NCBI RefSeq assembly: GCF_030406405.1
Contig: NZ_JAUEPL010000001.1
Coordinates: 124,001-188,000, forward strand
Direction of reading: 5' to 3'
Origin: Streptomyces ficellus
Lineage (GTDB): Bacteria; Actinomycetota; Actinomycetes; Streptomycetales; Streptomycetaceae
Length of the DNA: 64,000 nucleotides
Of this stretch, positions 25,623-34,516 are shown piece after piece (positions within the stretch are counted from its first letter, which is position 1; the number at the start of each line of letters is the position of its first letter). Both the position numbers and the translations under genes were made by a program. The notes beneath the pieces are model-generated. The model was not told the origin of the DNA. It worked only from the letters and a program-made list of their open reading frames with translations, and searched no databases.

Positions 25623-26141
25623 TCAGCCGGTGACGCGGATCTCGACCAGGACGGTGGGGTCACCGCCGGTGCCCTCGCCGACGCCCTGGAAGTTGTCCTT
25701 GGGAACGTTGACGGTCTGGGTCTTCCCGTTGGCCGTCAGGTCCGCGCTGATCGGGTGGTCGCTGGTCTGCAGCGCGTAGACGTCGGGGACTTCAAGCGTG
25801 AGGTAGCCGCGCGTGGCGTTGGCGTCGAAGCAGTATTTGCCGTCGGCGGTCTGCCGCGTCCATACCTGGATTTGCTGCCGGGAGCTGTCGCAGTCGGCGA
25901 GGAGGATGCGGCCGTCTCCCTTGTGCAGGGTGAGGCCCTTCTCGGCCAGGATCTTGGCGGCGTTCGGGTACGAGAAGTCCTCGACGGCGACGGGAGGCAA
26001 GGTGTCGTCGGCGGCCGCGGCGGCGGTGGTGCCGATGGACTGCGGCCCTCCCGCGGCGAAGGCGAGGGTGGAGATGCCGGCGAGGGAGGCGAGAGCCCCC
26101 ATCAGGACGGCGAGCAGGCGCCCGCGGAGGCGAGGTATCAC
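25623..26141 (-). CDS. Secreted protein of unknown function
   Basis: 172 residues. A Sec-type signal peptide (MIPRLRGRLLAVLMGALASL, then GISTLAFA) precedes a mature domain with two conserved-looking segments: SYPNAAKILAEKGLTLHKGDGRILLADC and QIQVWTRQTADGKYCFDANATRGYLTLEVPDVYAL. Two cysteines could form a disulphide. The GTG start at 26141 is followed by a normal n-region. It precedes the FG-GAP protein in the same orientation, so the pair may be co-secreted. Family not recognised. Confidence 0.78.
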   Translation of the reverse strand: MIPRLRGRLLAVLMGALASLAGISTLAFAAGGPQSIGTTAAAAADDTLPPVAVEDFSYPNAAKILAEKGLTLHKGDGRILLADCDSSRQQIQVWTRQTADGKYCFDANATRGYLTLEVPDVYALQTSDHPISADLTANGKTQTVNVPKDNFQGVGEGTGGDPTVLVEIRVTG

Positions 26142-26385
26142 AGAGTGGGATCCTTCCGGACGGTGTGCGGCGACGCCAAAGTCCGGAACTCAGCTTCCCC
26201 CCGCACAGCTGATGGTCAGTCAACCGAATGCGCGAGGACCTTACCTGAACATCACTACGCAAAACCATGACGCGCGTCACACACGGTGGGCGCGCACCCA
26301 TGACACCCCTGCTGCGGGCCTGTCAGTGCAGGCGTATACAAATGAACCGACAATAGGACGAAGAACGCGGGGGCGGATCAGCGCG

Positions 26386-27849
26386 GTGACGCACACATCT
26401 ACGGCGGCAGCGGGGGCGAACGCGCCGGACCCCACGGCCACAGCGGCGACCGGGTCGGGATCGGGGTTGGGGTTGGGGCCTGGGTTCGCGTCGGGGTCCG
26501 GGGCGGGGCCGGAGTCCGGGGCGGGGCCGGAGTCCGGGGCGGGGCCGGCGTCCGGGGCGGGGCCGGCGTCCGGGGCGATGTCCGGGTTGGGGTCCGGATC
26601 GGGATCCGGGGCTAGGTTCGCGTCGGGGTCCGGGGCGATGTCGGCGGCCACGCCCGAATCCGCTCCCACGCCGGCGGTCACGCCCGGACGGCGACGGCTG
26701 CTGAGCGTGGACGTGGCCCGCGCCATCGCGGTGTTCGCCATGTTCGCCGCCCACATCGGCCCGCCCGCCGAGCCCGAAGGAGCCGGCTATCTGCTGGTCG
26801 CGTTCGACGGGCGCGCCCCGGCCATCTTCACGCTCATCGCGGGGCTTTCGCTGACGCTCTCCCGGGGCGGCACCCGGCCGCGCAAGCAGCCGGGCGGGGC
26901 GGTGCGCGGCACCCTCGTACGGTGTGCCGTACTGGCGGTGCTGGGACTGGCGCTGACGGAGCTGCGATCGGGAATCGCGGTGATCCTCGCGTTCTTCGCG
27001 CTGTACTTCCTGGCCGCCGAGCCGCTCGCGCGGCTGCGCACCCGGGCCCTGGTCGCGGTCGCCGCGCTGTCCGTGGTCGTCGGGCCCGTCCTGTCGTACG
27101 TTCTGGGGCCGTACTTCGGGTACCGCGCGACCGGGCGCGGCCGCTACCCCGGCTTCGAGGCCGTCACCAGCTGGTCGGGGTTGGGTGACGCGCTGGACAC
27201 GCTGCTGCTGTCGGGGGCGTATCCGTGGCTGACGTACTTCCCGTACGTGGTCGCCGGCATGGCGCTGGGCCGGGTCGCGGACCTGCGCCGTCCCGGTATC
27301 GCCCGCCGCCTCATCGGCTGGGGAGCGCTGATCACGCTGGCCGGGCACGGCCTGTCGGCCCTGGCACTGGGCCCGGGTGGCGGGCGCGAGGCACTGCTGC
27401 GGGCCATCGCCAGGAGCCACGCGTTCGCGGTCGACGCCCCTGATCCGGTGCGGGCGGTGCTCGCCAAGCAGGCGGGCGCGATACCCAGCACCTCCTGGGC
27501 CTGGCTGCTGGTCGACGACCCGTACAGCCAGACCCCGCTGGAGACCCTCGCCAACATCGGCGCGGGTCTGCTGCTCCTCGGCCTCGCCGTCGCCGCGTGC
27601 CGCGGCAGGCTCCTCGAACCACTGCTGCGCCCGCTGGCCGTCGTCGGCACGATGGGCCTGTCGGTGTACGCCGTACACGTCATCGCGCGGGCGGAACTGC
27701 ACCCCCACCACGGCTGGCCGGCACTGGGCGCGTTCTGCGGGGTCTCACTGGTGGGGTGTGCCGTATGGGCGTACGTCTTCCGCCGCACTCCCTTGAGGCG
27801 GGGGCCCCTGGAGTGGACGCTGCACGCCCTCGTGCGGTCGACCAAGTGA
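26386..27849 (+). CDS. Multi-pass membrane protein (DUF1624/acyltransferase-like)
   Basis: From about residue 105 the protein (starting GRRRLLSVDVARAIAVFAMF, then AAHIGPP) is a typical DUF1624/DUF418-like integral membrane protein with about ten helices, for example AIFTLIAGLSLTLSR and PWLTYFPYVVAGMALGRVADL. These families are related to heparan-alpha-glucosaminide N-acetyltransferase; a substrate cannot be named. The start is uncertain: GTG at 26386 gives 487 residues with an 80-residue Gly/Ser/Pro/Ala-rich repeat region; ATG at 26638 would remove that region and start just before TM1. I list the longer form because the repeat is in frame. Confidence 0.75.
   Translation: MTHTSTAAAGANAPDPTATAATGSGSGLGLGPGFASGSGAGPESGAGPESGAGPASGAGPASGAMSGLGSGSGSGARFASGSGAMSAATPESAPTPAVTPGRRRLLSVDVARAIAVFAMFAAHIGPPAEPEGAGYLLVAFDGRAPAIFTLIAGLSLTLSRGGTRPRKQPGGAVRGTLVRCAVLAVLGLALTELRSGIAVILAFFALYFLAAEPLARLRTRALVAVAALSVVVGPVLSYVLGPYFGYRATGRGRYPGFEAVTSWSGLGDALDTLLLSGAYPWLTYFPYVVAGMALGRVADLRRPGIARRLIGWGALITLAGHGLSALALGPGGGREALLRAIARSHAFAVDAPDPVRAVLAKQAGAIPSTSWAWLLVDDPYSQTPLETLANIGAGLLLLGLAVAACRGRLLEPLLRPLAVVGTMGLSVYAVHVIARAELHPHHGWPALGAFCGVSLVGCAVWAYVFRRTPLRRGPLEWTLHALVRSTK
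26497..26577. repeat. Tandem 18-bp GC-rich repeat
   Basis: The unit TCCGGGGCGGGGCCGGAG starts at 26497, 26515, 26533 and 26551, with a partial fifth copy at 26569. In the plus frame it encodes SGAGPE/SGAGPA at the start of the membrane protein. The 18-bp length keeps the frame, so copy number can vary without disrupting it. Confidence 0.85.
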
Positions 27850-27943
27850 CCCCCACCCGCCGTGCCTGCTCGGCCACCGCACCCGTCCCGCCTCATGACG
27901 CACGGGGACCCGGCGGGCCCACTTGCCCCTTGACCCCACCGTA

Positions 27944-27960
27944 TGTCAGGCTGCCTGACA
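27944..27960. promoter_or_regulatory. Inverted-repeat operator upstream of the quercetinase
   Basis: TGTCAGG-CTG-CCTGACA is a perfect 7-bp inverted repeat with a 3-bp centre, ending 25 nt before the quercetinase ATG. The same arms recur at 51152-51168. It is likely the site of a flavonoid- or phenol-responsive repressor; the regulator is not identified. Confidence 0.75.
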
Positions 27961-27985
27961 CTTCGAGCCGAGTCCGGGAGACCCC

Positions 27986-28543
27986 ATGACGATGGAATAC
28001 GCCACCCCCTACCGACGCGCCTCCCGCATACCCGCCGATCCGGGCAAGCCCTACTTCATCGAGAAGGGCGAGGGCGACCGCGCCCACCTGTTCGGTGACC
28101 TGATCACCATCTACGCGGGCGGCGAGCAGAGCGAGAACACCTTCAACTTCTTCACCGTGGAAGGCCCCAAGGGCAACCTGATCCCGGCCCACCTGCACCC
28201 CGACACCTACGAGGTCTTCTACGTCACCGCCGGGGCGGTCCGCCTGTTCGTCGAGGACACCGAGGGCAACCAGCAGGAGAAGCTCCTCACGCCCGGCGAC
28301 TTCGGCTTCGTACCCAAGAACTGCCCCCACGCCTACCGGATGGAGCGCCACCACAGCCAGGTCGTGGGCGTCGCCGCGGGCCCCGGCGGGACGTTCGAGC
28401 GGTTCTTCGAGAACCTGGGCGCGCCCGCCGACCAACTCGGCCTGCCGGTCGAGCCGGTCGTACCCGAACCCCACAAGTTCGCCACCGTCCCGCGCCAGTA
28501 CGACGTGCGGTTCCTGCCCGACCACGAGTGGCGGACCCGGTGA
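27986..28543 (+). CDS. queD: Quercetin 2,3-dioxygenase (quercetinase, cupin)
   Basis: 185-residue single-domain cupin closely resembling the Streptomyces QueD type: it begins MTMEYATPYRRASRIP, then PGKPYFIEKGEGDRAHLFGD. Metal ligands are His69, His71 and Glu76 in PAHLHPDTYEVFYV and His115 in NCPHAYRME. The enzyme cleaves the heterocyclic ring of flavonols with release of CO, giving a depside. The downstream esterase, coupled by a GTGA overlap, is well placed to hydrolyse that depside. Identification rests on recalled similarity of long stretches (TIYAGGEQSENTFNFFT, HSQVVGVAAGPGGTFERFF). Confidence 0.92.
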   Translation: MTMEYATPYRRASRIPADPGKPYFIEKGEGDRAHLFGDLITIYAGGEQSENTFNFFTVEGPKGNLIPAHLHPDTYEVFYVTAGAVRLFVEDTEGNQQEKLLTPGDFGFVPKNCPHAYRMERHHSQVVGVAAGPGGTFERFFENLGAPADQLGLPVEPVVPEPHKFATVPRQYDVRFLPDHEWRTR

Positions 28544-29460
28544 ACGACAACCGCCCCTCCCTGCCGGAGCTGATCACCGCACCGCACCCGGACGTCGCTC
28601 CGCTGCCGCCCGCCGCGCAGTGCGGGAGCGTACACGTGCTGCGCGGCGTCCCGTACGCCAACGTCGCCGACAGCCGCCCGCTGGAGCTGGACCTGTGGCT
28701 GCCTGAGAGCGCCGGGGCGGGCCACGGTCCCGTGCCGCTCGTGCTGTTCGTGCACGGCGGCGCCTGGCGGCGAGGCCGGCGCGACGACATGGGGCTGCGC
28801 ACCCGCCAGTGGACGCCCGGGCCGTTCGCCCGCATCGCGGCGGCGGGCCTCGCCGTCGCCTGCGTCGACTACCGGCTCAGCGGGGAGGCCCGCTTCCCCG
28901 CCCCGCTGGACGACCTCCGCGCCGCGCTGCGGTGGCTCACGGTGCGCTCGGCGGAGCTCGGCATCGACACCGGACGTACGGTCGTGTGGGGCGAGTCCGC
29001 GGGCGGTCACCTCGCCTCCCTCCTCGCGCTCACGCACGCCGGCGCTGCCCTGGCCGGCCCATCCGTGGCGGGCGCTGCCCTGGCGGGCGCCGTCGTCTGG
29101 TACGGGCCGAGCGATCTGGCCACCCCGCGCGGCGGCTACGACCCGTACGATCCCGCCACGCCGGAAGCGATGCTCGTCGGGGCCGCCCCCGCCACCGTCC
29201 CGGACCGCGCCGCCGCGGCCGGCCCCGTGGCACAGGTCCACCCCGGAGCCCCGCCCTTCCTGCTGGTCCACGGCGAGGAGGACACCATGGTGTCGTGCAC
29301 GCACAGCGAAGCACTGGCCGCGCGCCTGAAGGAGGCGGGCGCACCGGTCGAGCTGTGGACGGTCCCGGGCGCCGACCACGGCTGGCACGGGCTGCCCGAC
29401 ACTGGGGTGGAGGCCATCTTCGCGCGCTCGCTGGACTTCGCCCGGCGGGTCGTGACCTGA
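28540..29460 (+). CDS. Alpha/beta-hydrolase esterase (HSL/BD-FAE-like)
   Basis: 306 residues. It has the oxyanion-hole motif HGGAWRRG (residues 72-79) and nucleophile Ser153 in GESAGG. The acid is in HGEEDTMVS and the histidine in GADHGWHG. GTG at 28540 overlaps the quercetinase stop (GTGA). The family hydrolyses short aromatic or acyl esters, which fits cleavage of the depside made by quercetinase into protocatechuate and phloroglucinol-type acid. That pathway step is inference from gene order. Confidence 0.88.
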   Translation: MNDNRPSLPELITAPHPDVAPLPPAAQCGSVHVLRGVPYANVADSRPLELDLWLPESAGAGHGPVPLVLFVHGGAWRRGRRDDMGLRTRQWTPGPFARIAAAGLAVACVDYRLSGEARFPAPLDDLRAALRWLTVRSAELGIDTGRTVVWGESAGGHLASLLALTHAGAALAGPSVAGAALAGAVVWYGPSDLATPRGGYDPYDPATPEAMLVGAAPATVPDRAAAAGPVAQVHPGAPPFLLVHGEEDTMVSCTHSEALAARLKEAGAPVELWTVPGADHGWHGLPDTGVEAIFARSLDFARRVVT

Positions 29461-29491
29461 CCGCAGCCGGCCGGTGGTCATGCCCGCGAGG

Positions 29492-30358
29492 TCAGGCGAT
29501 ACGCGCCGCCGCCCCCGACACCCGTACCCGCTTGTCGCCCTCGCGCAGTTCGACGGTCAGCACGCCCGGGCGGCCCATGTCGTCGCCCTGGTGAAGGGTG
29601 AGGATCGCCGAGTCCGGGACCAGGCCGAGTTCGCGGGCGTACGCCCCGAAGGCACCCGCCGCCGCGCCGGTCGCCGGGTCCTCGACCACACCGCCCACCG
29701 GGAACGGGTCGCGCACGTGGAAGACGAACTCCGACGCGCGCCACACCAGTTGCACGGTGGTCAGGTCCAGGCGGCGCATGAGGGCGTCGAGGCGGTCGAA
29801 GTCGTACGCCAGGTCCGCCAGCCGTTCGCGGGTCGCGGCGGCGAGCACCAGGTGGCGGGCACCGGCGAAGGCGATCCGGGGCGGAAGCGCCGGGTCCAGG
29901 TCGGCGGCAGGCCAGCGAAGCGCGGCCAGCGCCTCGGTGAGGTCCGCCTCGGCGACGTCCTCGACGCGCGGCTCGACCGTGGTGAGCGTGGCCCGCAGCG
30001 CCCCGTCCTCCTCGGTCACCGTCACCGGTACGGTCCCGGCGCGCGTCGCGAACACCAGGTCCCCGGCCCCGATGCGCTCGCCGAGCGCGACAGCCGTGGC
30101 GACCGTGGCGTGGCCGCAGAACGGCACCTCCGCCTTGGGGCTGAAGTACCGAATGGTGAACGCCCGCCCCGGCACCCCGTCCAGCCCCTCGGGCGGCGCG
30201 GACAGGAACGCCGACTCGCTGTACCCGAGCTGGGCGGCGATGGCCAGCATGTCGGCGTCATCGAGCCGGGAGGCGTCGAGGACGACGCCGGCGGGGTTGC
30301 CACCCTCAGGGTCGCTGGAGAAGGCGGTGTAGCGCAGGATTTCAGGCCTCGTCGTCAT
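29492..30358 (-). CDS. PhzF-family isomerase-like protein
   Basis: 288 residues of the PhzF/diaminopimelate-epimerase-like fold: SSDPEGGNPAGVVLDA, catalytic Glu48 in LGYSESAFL, FTIRYFSPKAEVPFCGHATVATA and the second-lobe GxxGAAAGAFGAYA segment. No phenazine genes accompany it, so it is a stand-alone homologue of unknown substrate. ATG at 30358 is chosen; GTG two codons upstream is also possible. Bases 30359-30635 upstream hold no gene, only GCCGGGTGCCGGGTGCC-type simple repeats. Confidence 0.9.
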   Translation of the reverse strand: MTTRPEILRYTAFSSDPEGGNPAGVVLDASRLDDADMLAIAAQLGYSESAFLSAPPEGLDGVPGRAFTIRYFSPKAEVPFCGHATVATAVALGERIGAGDLVFATRAGTVPVTVTEEDGALRATLTTVEPRVEDVAEADLTEALAALRWPAADLDPALPPRIAFAGARHLVLAAATRERLADLAYDFDRLDALMRRLDLTTVQLVWRASEFVFHVRDPFPVGGVVEDPATGAAAGAFGAYARELGLVPDSAILTLHQGDDMGRPGVLTVELREGDKRVRVSGAAARIA

Positions 30359-30635
30359 GATCACCCCAACTCACGAACGCCGGGCCTTGTTCCCGGGTCT
30401 CGACGGACGGCGGCTTTGGGGCCTATGACGACGCGGATGCCCCGCGCTGCCGGGTGCCGGCTGCCGGGCGCGCGGTGCCGGGTGCCGGGTGCCGTACGAG
30501 ATCACCTTCCTGGCGATGGGCTCCCCTGTGCCGCGAGCGGGCCGAGTAGCGCCTTGTGACGCGCGGCTTCACCACAGAGGCTCTCCGACTCGGCACTACG
30601 CCCCCACGACGCCTCCAGCGAACCGTCAGGTGTCG

Positions 30636-32522
30636 TCATACGACGGCGACCTCACGAGCCACCCCGCCCACCAACTCCCGAAGCTTCTCCCGGGTCTCCA
30701 GGTCCGTCGAGTACACGATCGTGCCGATCATGCCTCGGGTCAGCAGCACCTTGTAGGTGTTGCGGATGAGGCGGTCCACGTCGGCGTCCGGGGTGGCCTT
30801 CTTGAAGACCGGGTCCTTGGAAGCCGTGCGGTCCGTGACCCAGCGGTCGCCGCGCCAGACCAGGTCGGGGCCGATGATGACGCCGGACCAGTCGTACTCG
30901 AACCCCTGGGCGGTGTAGACGCAGCCGACCTGCCCGAAGCCGGCGGGGTCGGTGGCCCACAGCGCGGCCGGGGGCGCGCCCGAAACGGAGCGGTCGCCGC
31001 GCAGGTTCCAGGGGCGGGACCACTCGCCGATGACGACGTCGGCCGGGAGTGGTTCGCCGGGCTTGGGCTCGGGGGACCAGCGCCAGCAGTAGCCGGCGGA
31101 CATGCGGGCGCTGTAGTTCTGGGCGCGGCGGGCGTCGAGGAACGCTTCCATCTCCTGCGGAGTGTCGGCGACCAGCAGCCGCATGCGGTCGTCGGGCTCC
31201 CACACCACCGGGCCGCCGGGCTCCAGGCCGAGCAGCCGTACCACCCAGCGCAGATAGGCGGCGCTCCCGCCGCACCGGAACTGGCTCTGCAGCGGCACGA
31301 CATGGCAGTCCAGGCCCCTGGCCGCCGCGGCCGCCTTGATCTCGTCCACGGTGCCCATCTCGCCGGGGCGCACGACCTGGTGCTCGTCGAGGAGGAAGAC
31401 GGGGACGCGGGCGACGTCGATGAGTTCGTCCAGCTGTCGCCTGCCGGTGCGGTGGGCGGCGGACGTGAAGCGGTTGGCGGAGGTCTCGCGAATGCGGTGG
31501 GCCTCGTCACAGATCAGGACGTCGAGTGTGTTCCTCTCCGTGGTCATGAAGCTGTTGAAGTACGTGAACAGCTTCTGCACCTCTCGCTTGCGCGTGCCCG
31601 CCACCTTCCGCATCGTCTTGGTGAACGACTGTGAGCCGGTGGCGTGCAGGGCGGGAATGCCCTGCCGGTACAGCTCGCCGAGCAGGGAGAGCGCGATGAC
31701 GCTCTTGCCGGTGCCGGGCCCGCCGGTGACCACCACGATTTCCTTGCGGTCGGACCGCTTCGCCTTGCGTACGGCGTTGAGCACCAGCCGGTACGCGACC
31801 TGTTGTTCGTCCAGGAGTACGAACTGCTCGCGATCGCGTACCTCTTGGGCCGCGACCGCCATCAATTGCTTCGACGGAACGGTCTTGCCCGCCAGCAGTT
31901 CGTCGGCGGCACGGGCGCCCGGGTGTTTGTCACTGAGCCTGGCGAGGAGGTGGTCGAGGAACTCTCCGCGCCGATCGCCGGTGAACAACTGACCACGGCC
32001 GTCCACTTCTATCGCCCGCAGACCGCTGACGCCGAACTCGGTGGCATTGTGGAGGAACGCCACTCCACTGACCCGGTTCGGGTGCTCGGCCACCGCGCCG
32101 TTGAAGTCGACGAGGTACTGGCAGTAGCGCCGCACCTGCTCGATGGGGTTGAGGACCGGATGCGCGTAGGCGTCGATGCGGCACAGGGCCGGGTCGTCCT
32201 CGTCGGGCTCGGCCTGGCTCCACTGCTTCAGCTCCACCACGACGTACGAGGGCTCCCCCGTTACCGGGTGGACTCCGGCGAGCACCGCGTCGGCGCGCTT
32301 GCTGTTCAGCGGGAGCGCGTACTCCAGCATGACCTCCACGTCGCCCAGACCCGCGTCGTTGAGCACGGCGGCCAGGACGGGGATGCTGCGCTCCCAGGAG
32401 CGCACCTCGGACGGGCCGGGCCGGTAGCCGTGCATATGGACGAACTGGTCGGTGAGGTGGAGGTACAGAGAACTGTCGAGCGCCATGACGGCGACCGTTT
32501 TCGCGGACGCGCGGAACAGCAA
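30636..32522 (-). CDS. DUF2075 (Schlafen-group-3-like) helicase with N-terminal nuclease-like domain
   Basis: 628 residues from TTG 32522, where family-like sequence (LLFRASAKTVA) begins; a longer frame runs to an ATG at 32627. The N-terminal 230 residues have a PD-(D/E)XK-like arrangement: KRADAVLAG (Asp78), then YVVVELKQW (Glu97, Lys99). The C-terminal part is the DUF2075 P-loop helicase: Walker A TGGPGTGKS at 266-274, Walker B LDVLICDEAHR, LQSQFRC and YTAQGFEYDWSGVII. Such nuclease-helicase fusions process nucleic acid and are frequent in mobile or defence contexts, but no defence partner gene is visible here. Confidence 0.87.
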   Translation of the reverse strand: MLFRASAKTVAVMALDSSLYLHLTDQFVHMHGYRPGPSEVRSWERSIPVLAAVLNDAGLGDVEVMLEYALPLNSKRADAVLAGVHPVTGEPSYVVVELKQWSQAEPDEDDPALCRIDAYAHPVLNPIEQVRRYCQYLVDFNGAVAEHPNRVSGVAFLHNATEFGVSGLRAIEVDGRGQLFTGDRRGEFLDHLLARLSDKHPGARAADELLAGKTVPSKQLMAVAAQEVRDREQFVLLDEQQVAYRLVLNAVRKAKRSDRKEIVVVTGGPGTGKSVIALSLLGELYRQGIPALHATGSQSFTKTMRKVAGTRKREVQKLFTYFNSFMTTERNTLDVLICDEAHRIRETSANRFTSAAHRTGRRQLDELIDVARVPVFLLDEHQVVRPGEMGTVDEIKAAAAARGLDCHVVPLQSQFRCGGSAAYLRWVVRLLGLEPGGPVVWEPDDRMRLLVADTPQEMEAFLDARRAQNYSARMSAGYCWRWSPEPKPGEPLPADVVIGEWSRPWNLRGDRSVSGAPPAALWATDPAGFGQVGCVYTAQGFEYDWSGVIIGPDLVWRGDRWVTDRTASKDPVFKKATPDADVDRLIRNTYKVLLTRGMIGTIVYSTDLETREKLRELVGGVAREVAVV

Positions 32523-33469
32523 GGACTTCCCCCAGGCAGCACGAAGTGACTCGTGCGGGTGGGGGCGTGTCCTTCGATACTCCACCGGGGTGGAGCGGAA
32601 GCCCGTCGGGCCGCGTTGACGATGCATCCGAGAGTACCTGGCGGTACTGACAGCCGTGCCGGTGGCCGTGGGTGCGGAGGCGCACCGGGTCCCGCTCTCC
32701 CTGCCGCATCTCAGCCGTCAGCCGTACGCCTCCGCCACGGCAACACGGCAACACGGCACAGATGGTGAGCGCTCCTGGCACCGAGAGCCGCGCTCATGGG
32801 TGGAAGCGCGCCGCCGGCCGGCAACCATACAGCGCACCTGGCGTGTGACGGACTCGGCCGCCTTCTTGGAGCGCGTCCGACGTGGTGAGGCGACGACGCT
32901 TGTAGGAGAGGAAAGCGTTCCGTCATTCGGGTGCGGCAGGAGGCCATTCGGAGGCGTGGAAGCAGTGCCCGCGTACTGCTTACGAAAGTCTGGGCCCGCG
33001 CCCGTGCCGTTCGGCGCGGGAAAGGAGATGGGGCGCGATGGGCACAGAAACCATCCCCGCAAGGCTGCTCGGGGAGCCTACCGAGCAGTCGCAGGCTTGG
33101 AGGCGGCGCCTTGCGGGTGACGAAGCCGGCACCGGCGGATCCCGCGGAGGCGACCGAGCCCTGGAGCCGTTGGTGGTGGCAGCGCCCGCGGGCCGGCCGG
33201 CCTGGCCCCGCGGCTGCAGGAACAGGCCACGCAGACCTATGTGTTCGCCGCCTTCAGCGGGCACAGCGCCGGTGGAATCAACACCGCCGCCACCACCATG
33301 TCCGTCGAGTCAGCGCCCTCGCTGATCCTGCGCTACGTACTCAGCCAGTACCTGGTGCCTCATCAGTACCGGCAAGGCCCCCAATACCAGCCTCTCGACC
33401 GTTTGAGCCGCAGGTCCGGTGCCCAGGCATCCGGCCCGTTCTGCAGCCCCGAAGCCGACCGGAGAAACG
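32523..33469. other. Long region without a recognisable gene
   Basis: About 950 bases in which every open frame is short or has poor composition. Around 33229-33345 a plus-strand stretch reads QATQTYVFAAFSGHSAGG and continues INTAATTMSVESA. This looks more protein-like than its surroundings and could be a remnant of a lost gene; I cannot assign it. A possible SigK-like promoter for the cupredoxin lies at its right end (GCATCC at 33427, CGAAG at 33450, spacing one base longer than in the other four). Confidence 0.4.
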
Positions 33470-33877
33470 ATGCTCTACCGCCCACTCAGGCCGCACTCCG
33501 CCCTGGCAGCCGTCGCACTGTGCATGCTGACAGCCGTCACCGCCTGCTCCAACGGCGAAGGTTCGGCACCCGCCGCTTCTCGTCCCGCCACCTCTGCCTC
33601 GTCTCCCCCGGCAGGCAAGAAGGAGGCGCGCATCACCGTCAAGGACTTCGCGTTCAAACCCGCGAACCTCACCGTCAGCCCGGGAACGACCGTCACCGTG
33701 ATCAACCAGGACTCCGCACCCCATACGGTCACAGCCGGCAGCGGAGGCAAGCCCTTCGACACGGGCACCATCGCCGCAGGTGAGTCGGCCACGTTCGCCG
33801 CACCCTCCAGCGCTGGGAAATACAGCTACATCTGTGACATCCACCCGTTCATGAAGGGTTCGCTCACCGTCCGCTGA
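33470..33877 (+). CDS. Cupredoxin (plastocyanin/amicyanin-like) lipoprotein
   Basis: 135 residues. Lipobox LTAVTAC with Cys26, then a Ser/Pro/Ala linker and a single type 1 copper domain from about residue 52. Copper ligands are His85 (APHTVTA), Cys122, His125 and Met128 (YICDIHPFMKG). An outer-surface, membrane-tethered electron carrier or copper-binding protein. ATG at 33470 follows GGAGAA. The small membrane protein 43 nt downstream is probably co-transcribed. Confidence 0.92.
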   Translation: MLYRPLRPHSALAAVALCMLTAVTACSNGEGSAPAASRPATSASSPPAGKKEARITVKDFAFKPANLTVSPGTTVTVINQDSAPHTVTAGSGGKPFDTGTIAAGESATFAAPSSAGKYSYICDIHPFMKGSLTVR

Positions 33878-33920
33878 CGACGGTGGCGGCGGTACGTCCG
33901 TCGTGCGGGGAAGGAAAACC

Positions 33921-34388
33921 ATGACGCTCGACCAGTCCGGCTCGTCACGCCCCGCCCGGCGGGGCCACCAGTCGCTACGGGTCGCTGCCCGCGCCCTGGC
34001 CGCCGTCGGCCTGGCCGTGGACGCCTCTGTACACGCCCACCTCGCCGACCGCTACGACGCGGCCACCGCGACCATCAGCCAGGGCACGCTATTCCGCGTC
34101 GAAGCCGCCCTCGCCGCCCTCGCAGCGCTCCTCGTCCTGGCATGGCGTCGAGCTGCGGCGGACGCGTTCGCCTGGCTGGTCGCCGCAGGAGGGCTCGCCG
34201 CCCTCCTCGTGTACCGCTACGTGAACGTCGGTGGCATCGGGCCCTTGCCCAATATGTACGAGCCGACGTGGTTCACGGAAAAATACGTCGTGGCAGCCGC
34301 ACAGGTTCTGGCCATCGTGGCTGCCACGCTCCTCCTCACAGGCATCCGGCGGCCCTACTTCCGGGCTCGCCGTCCTGGACGCGTATGA
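33921..34388 (+). CDS. Small integral membrane protein
   Basis: 155 residues with about four transmembrane helices: LAAVGLAVDASVHAHLAD, FRVEAALAALAALLVL, AFAWLVAAGGLAALLVY and VVAAAQVLAIVAATLLLTG. Between helices 3 and 4 lies NVGGIGPLPNMYEPTWFTEK, a conserved-looking extracellular loop. ATG at 33921 follows GGGGAAGG. Genes like this often accompany cupredoxins in actinobacteria, suggesting a shared membrane complex; no family name is claimed. Confidence 0.82.
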   Translation: MTLDQSGSSRPARRGHQSLRVAARALAAVGLAVDASVHAHLADRYDAATATISQGTLFRVEAALAALAALLVLAWRRAAADAFAWLVAAGGLAALLVYRYVNVGGIGPLPNMYEPTWFTEKYVVAAAQVLAIVAATLLLTGIRRPYFRARRPGRV

Positions 34389-34516
34389 GATGCACATGGT
34401 GCTCATTGGCTACGCGGCCAGTGGATCGCCGCTCCACTCGCAACGTCCGCGTAGAGACCGCGAGCGGCGCTACGCCTGACCTGTTCAGGAGATCAAGCGA
34501 AGTGGTGGCACGACTA

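Noticed and set aside
29492-30358. Phenazine biosynthesis from the PhzF-like gene
   Set aside because: No phzA-E/G genes in the window; isolated PhzF homologues are common and mostly uncharacterised.
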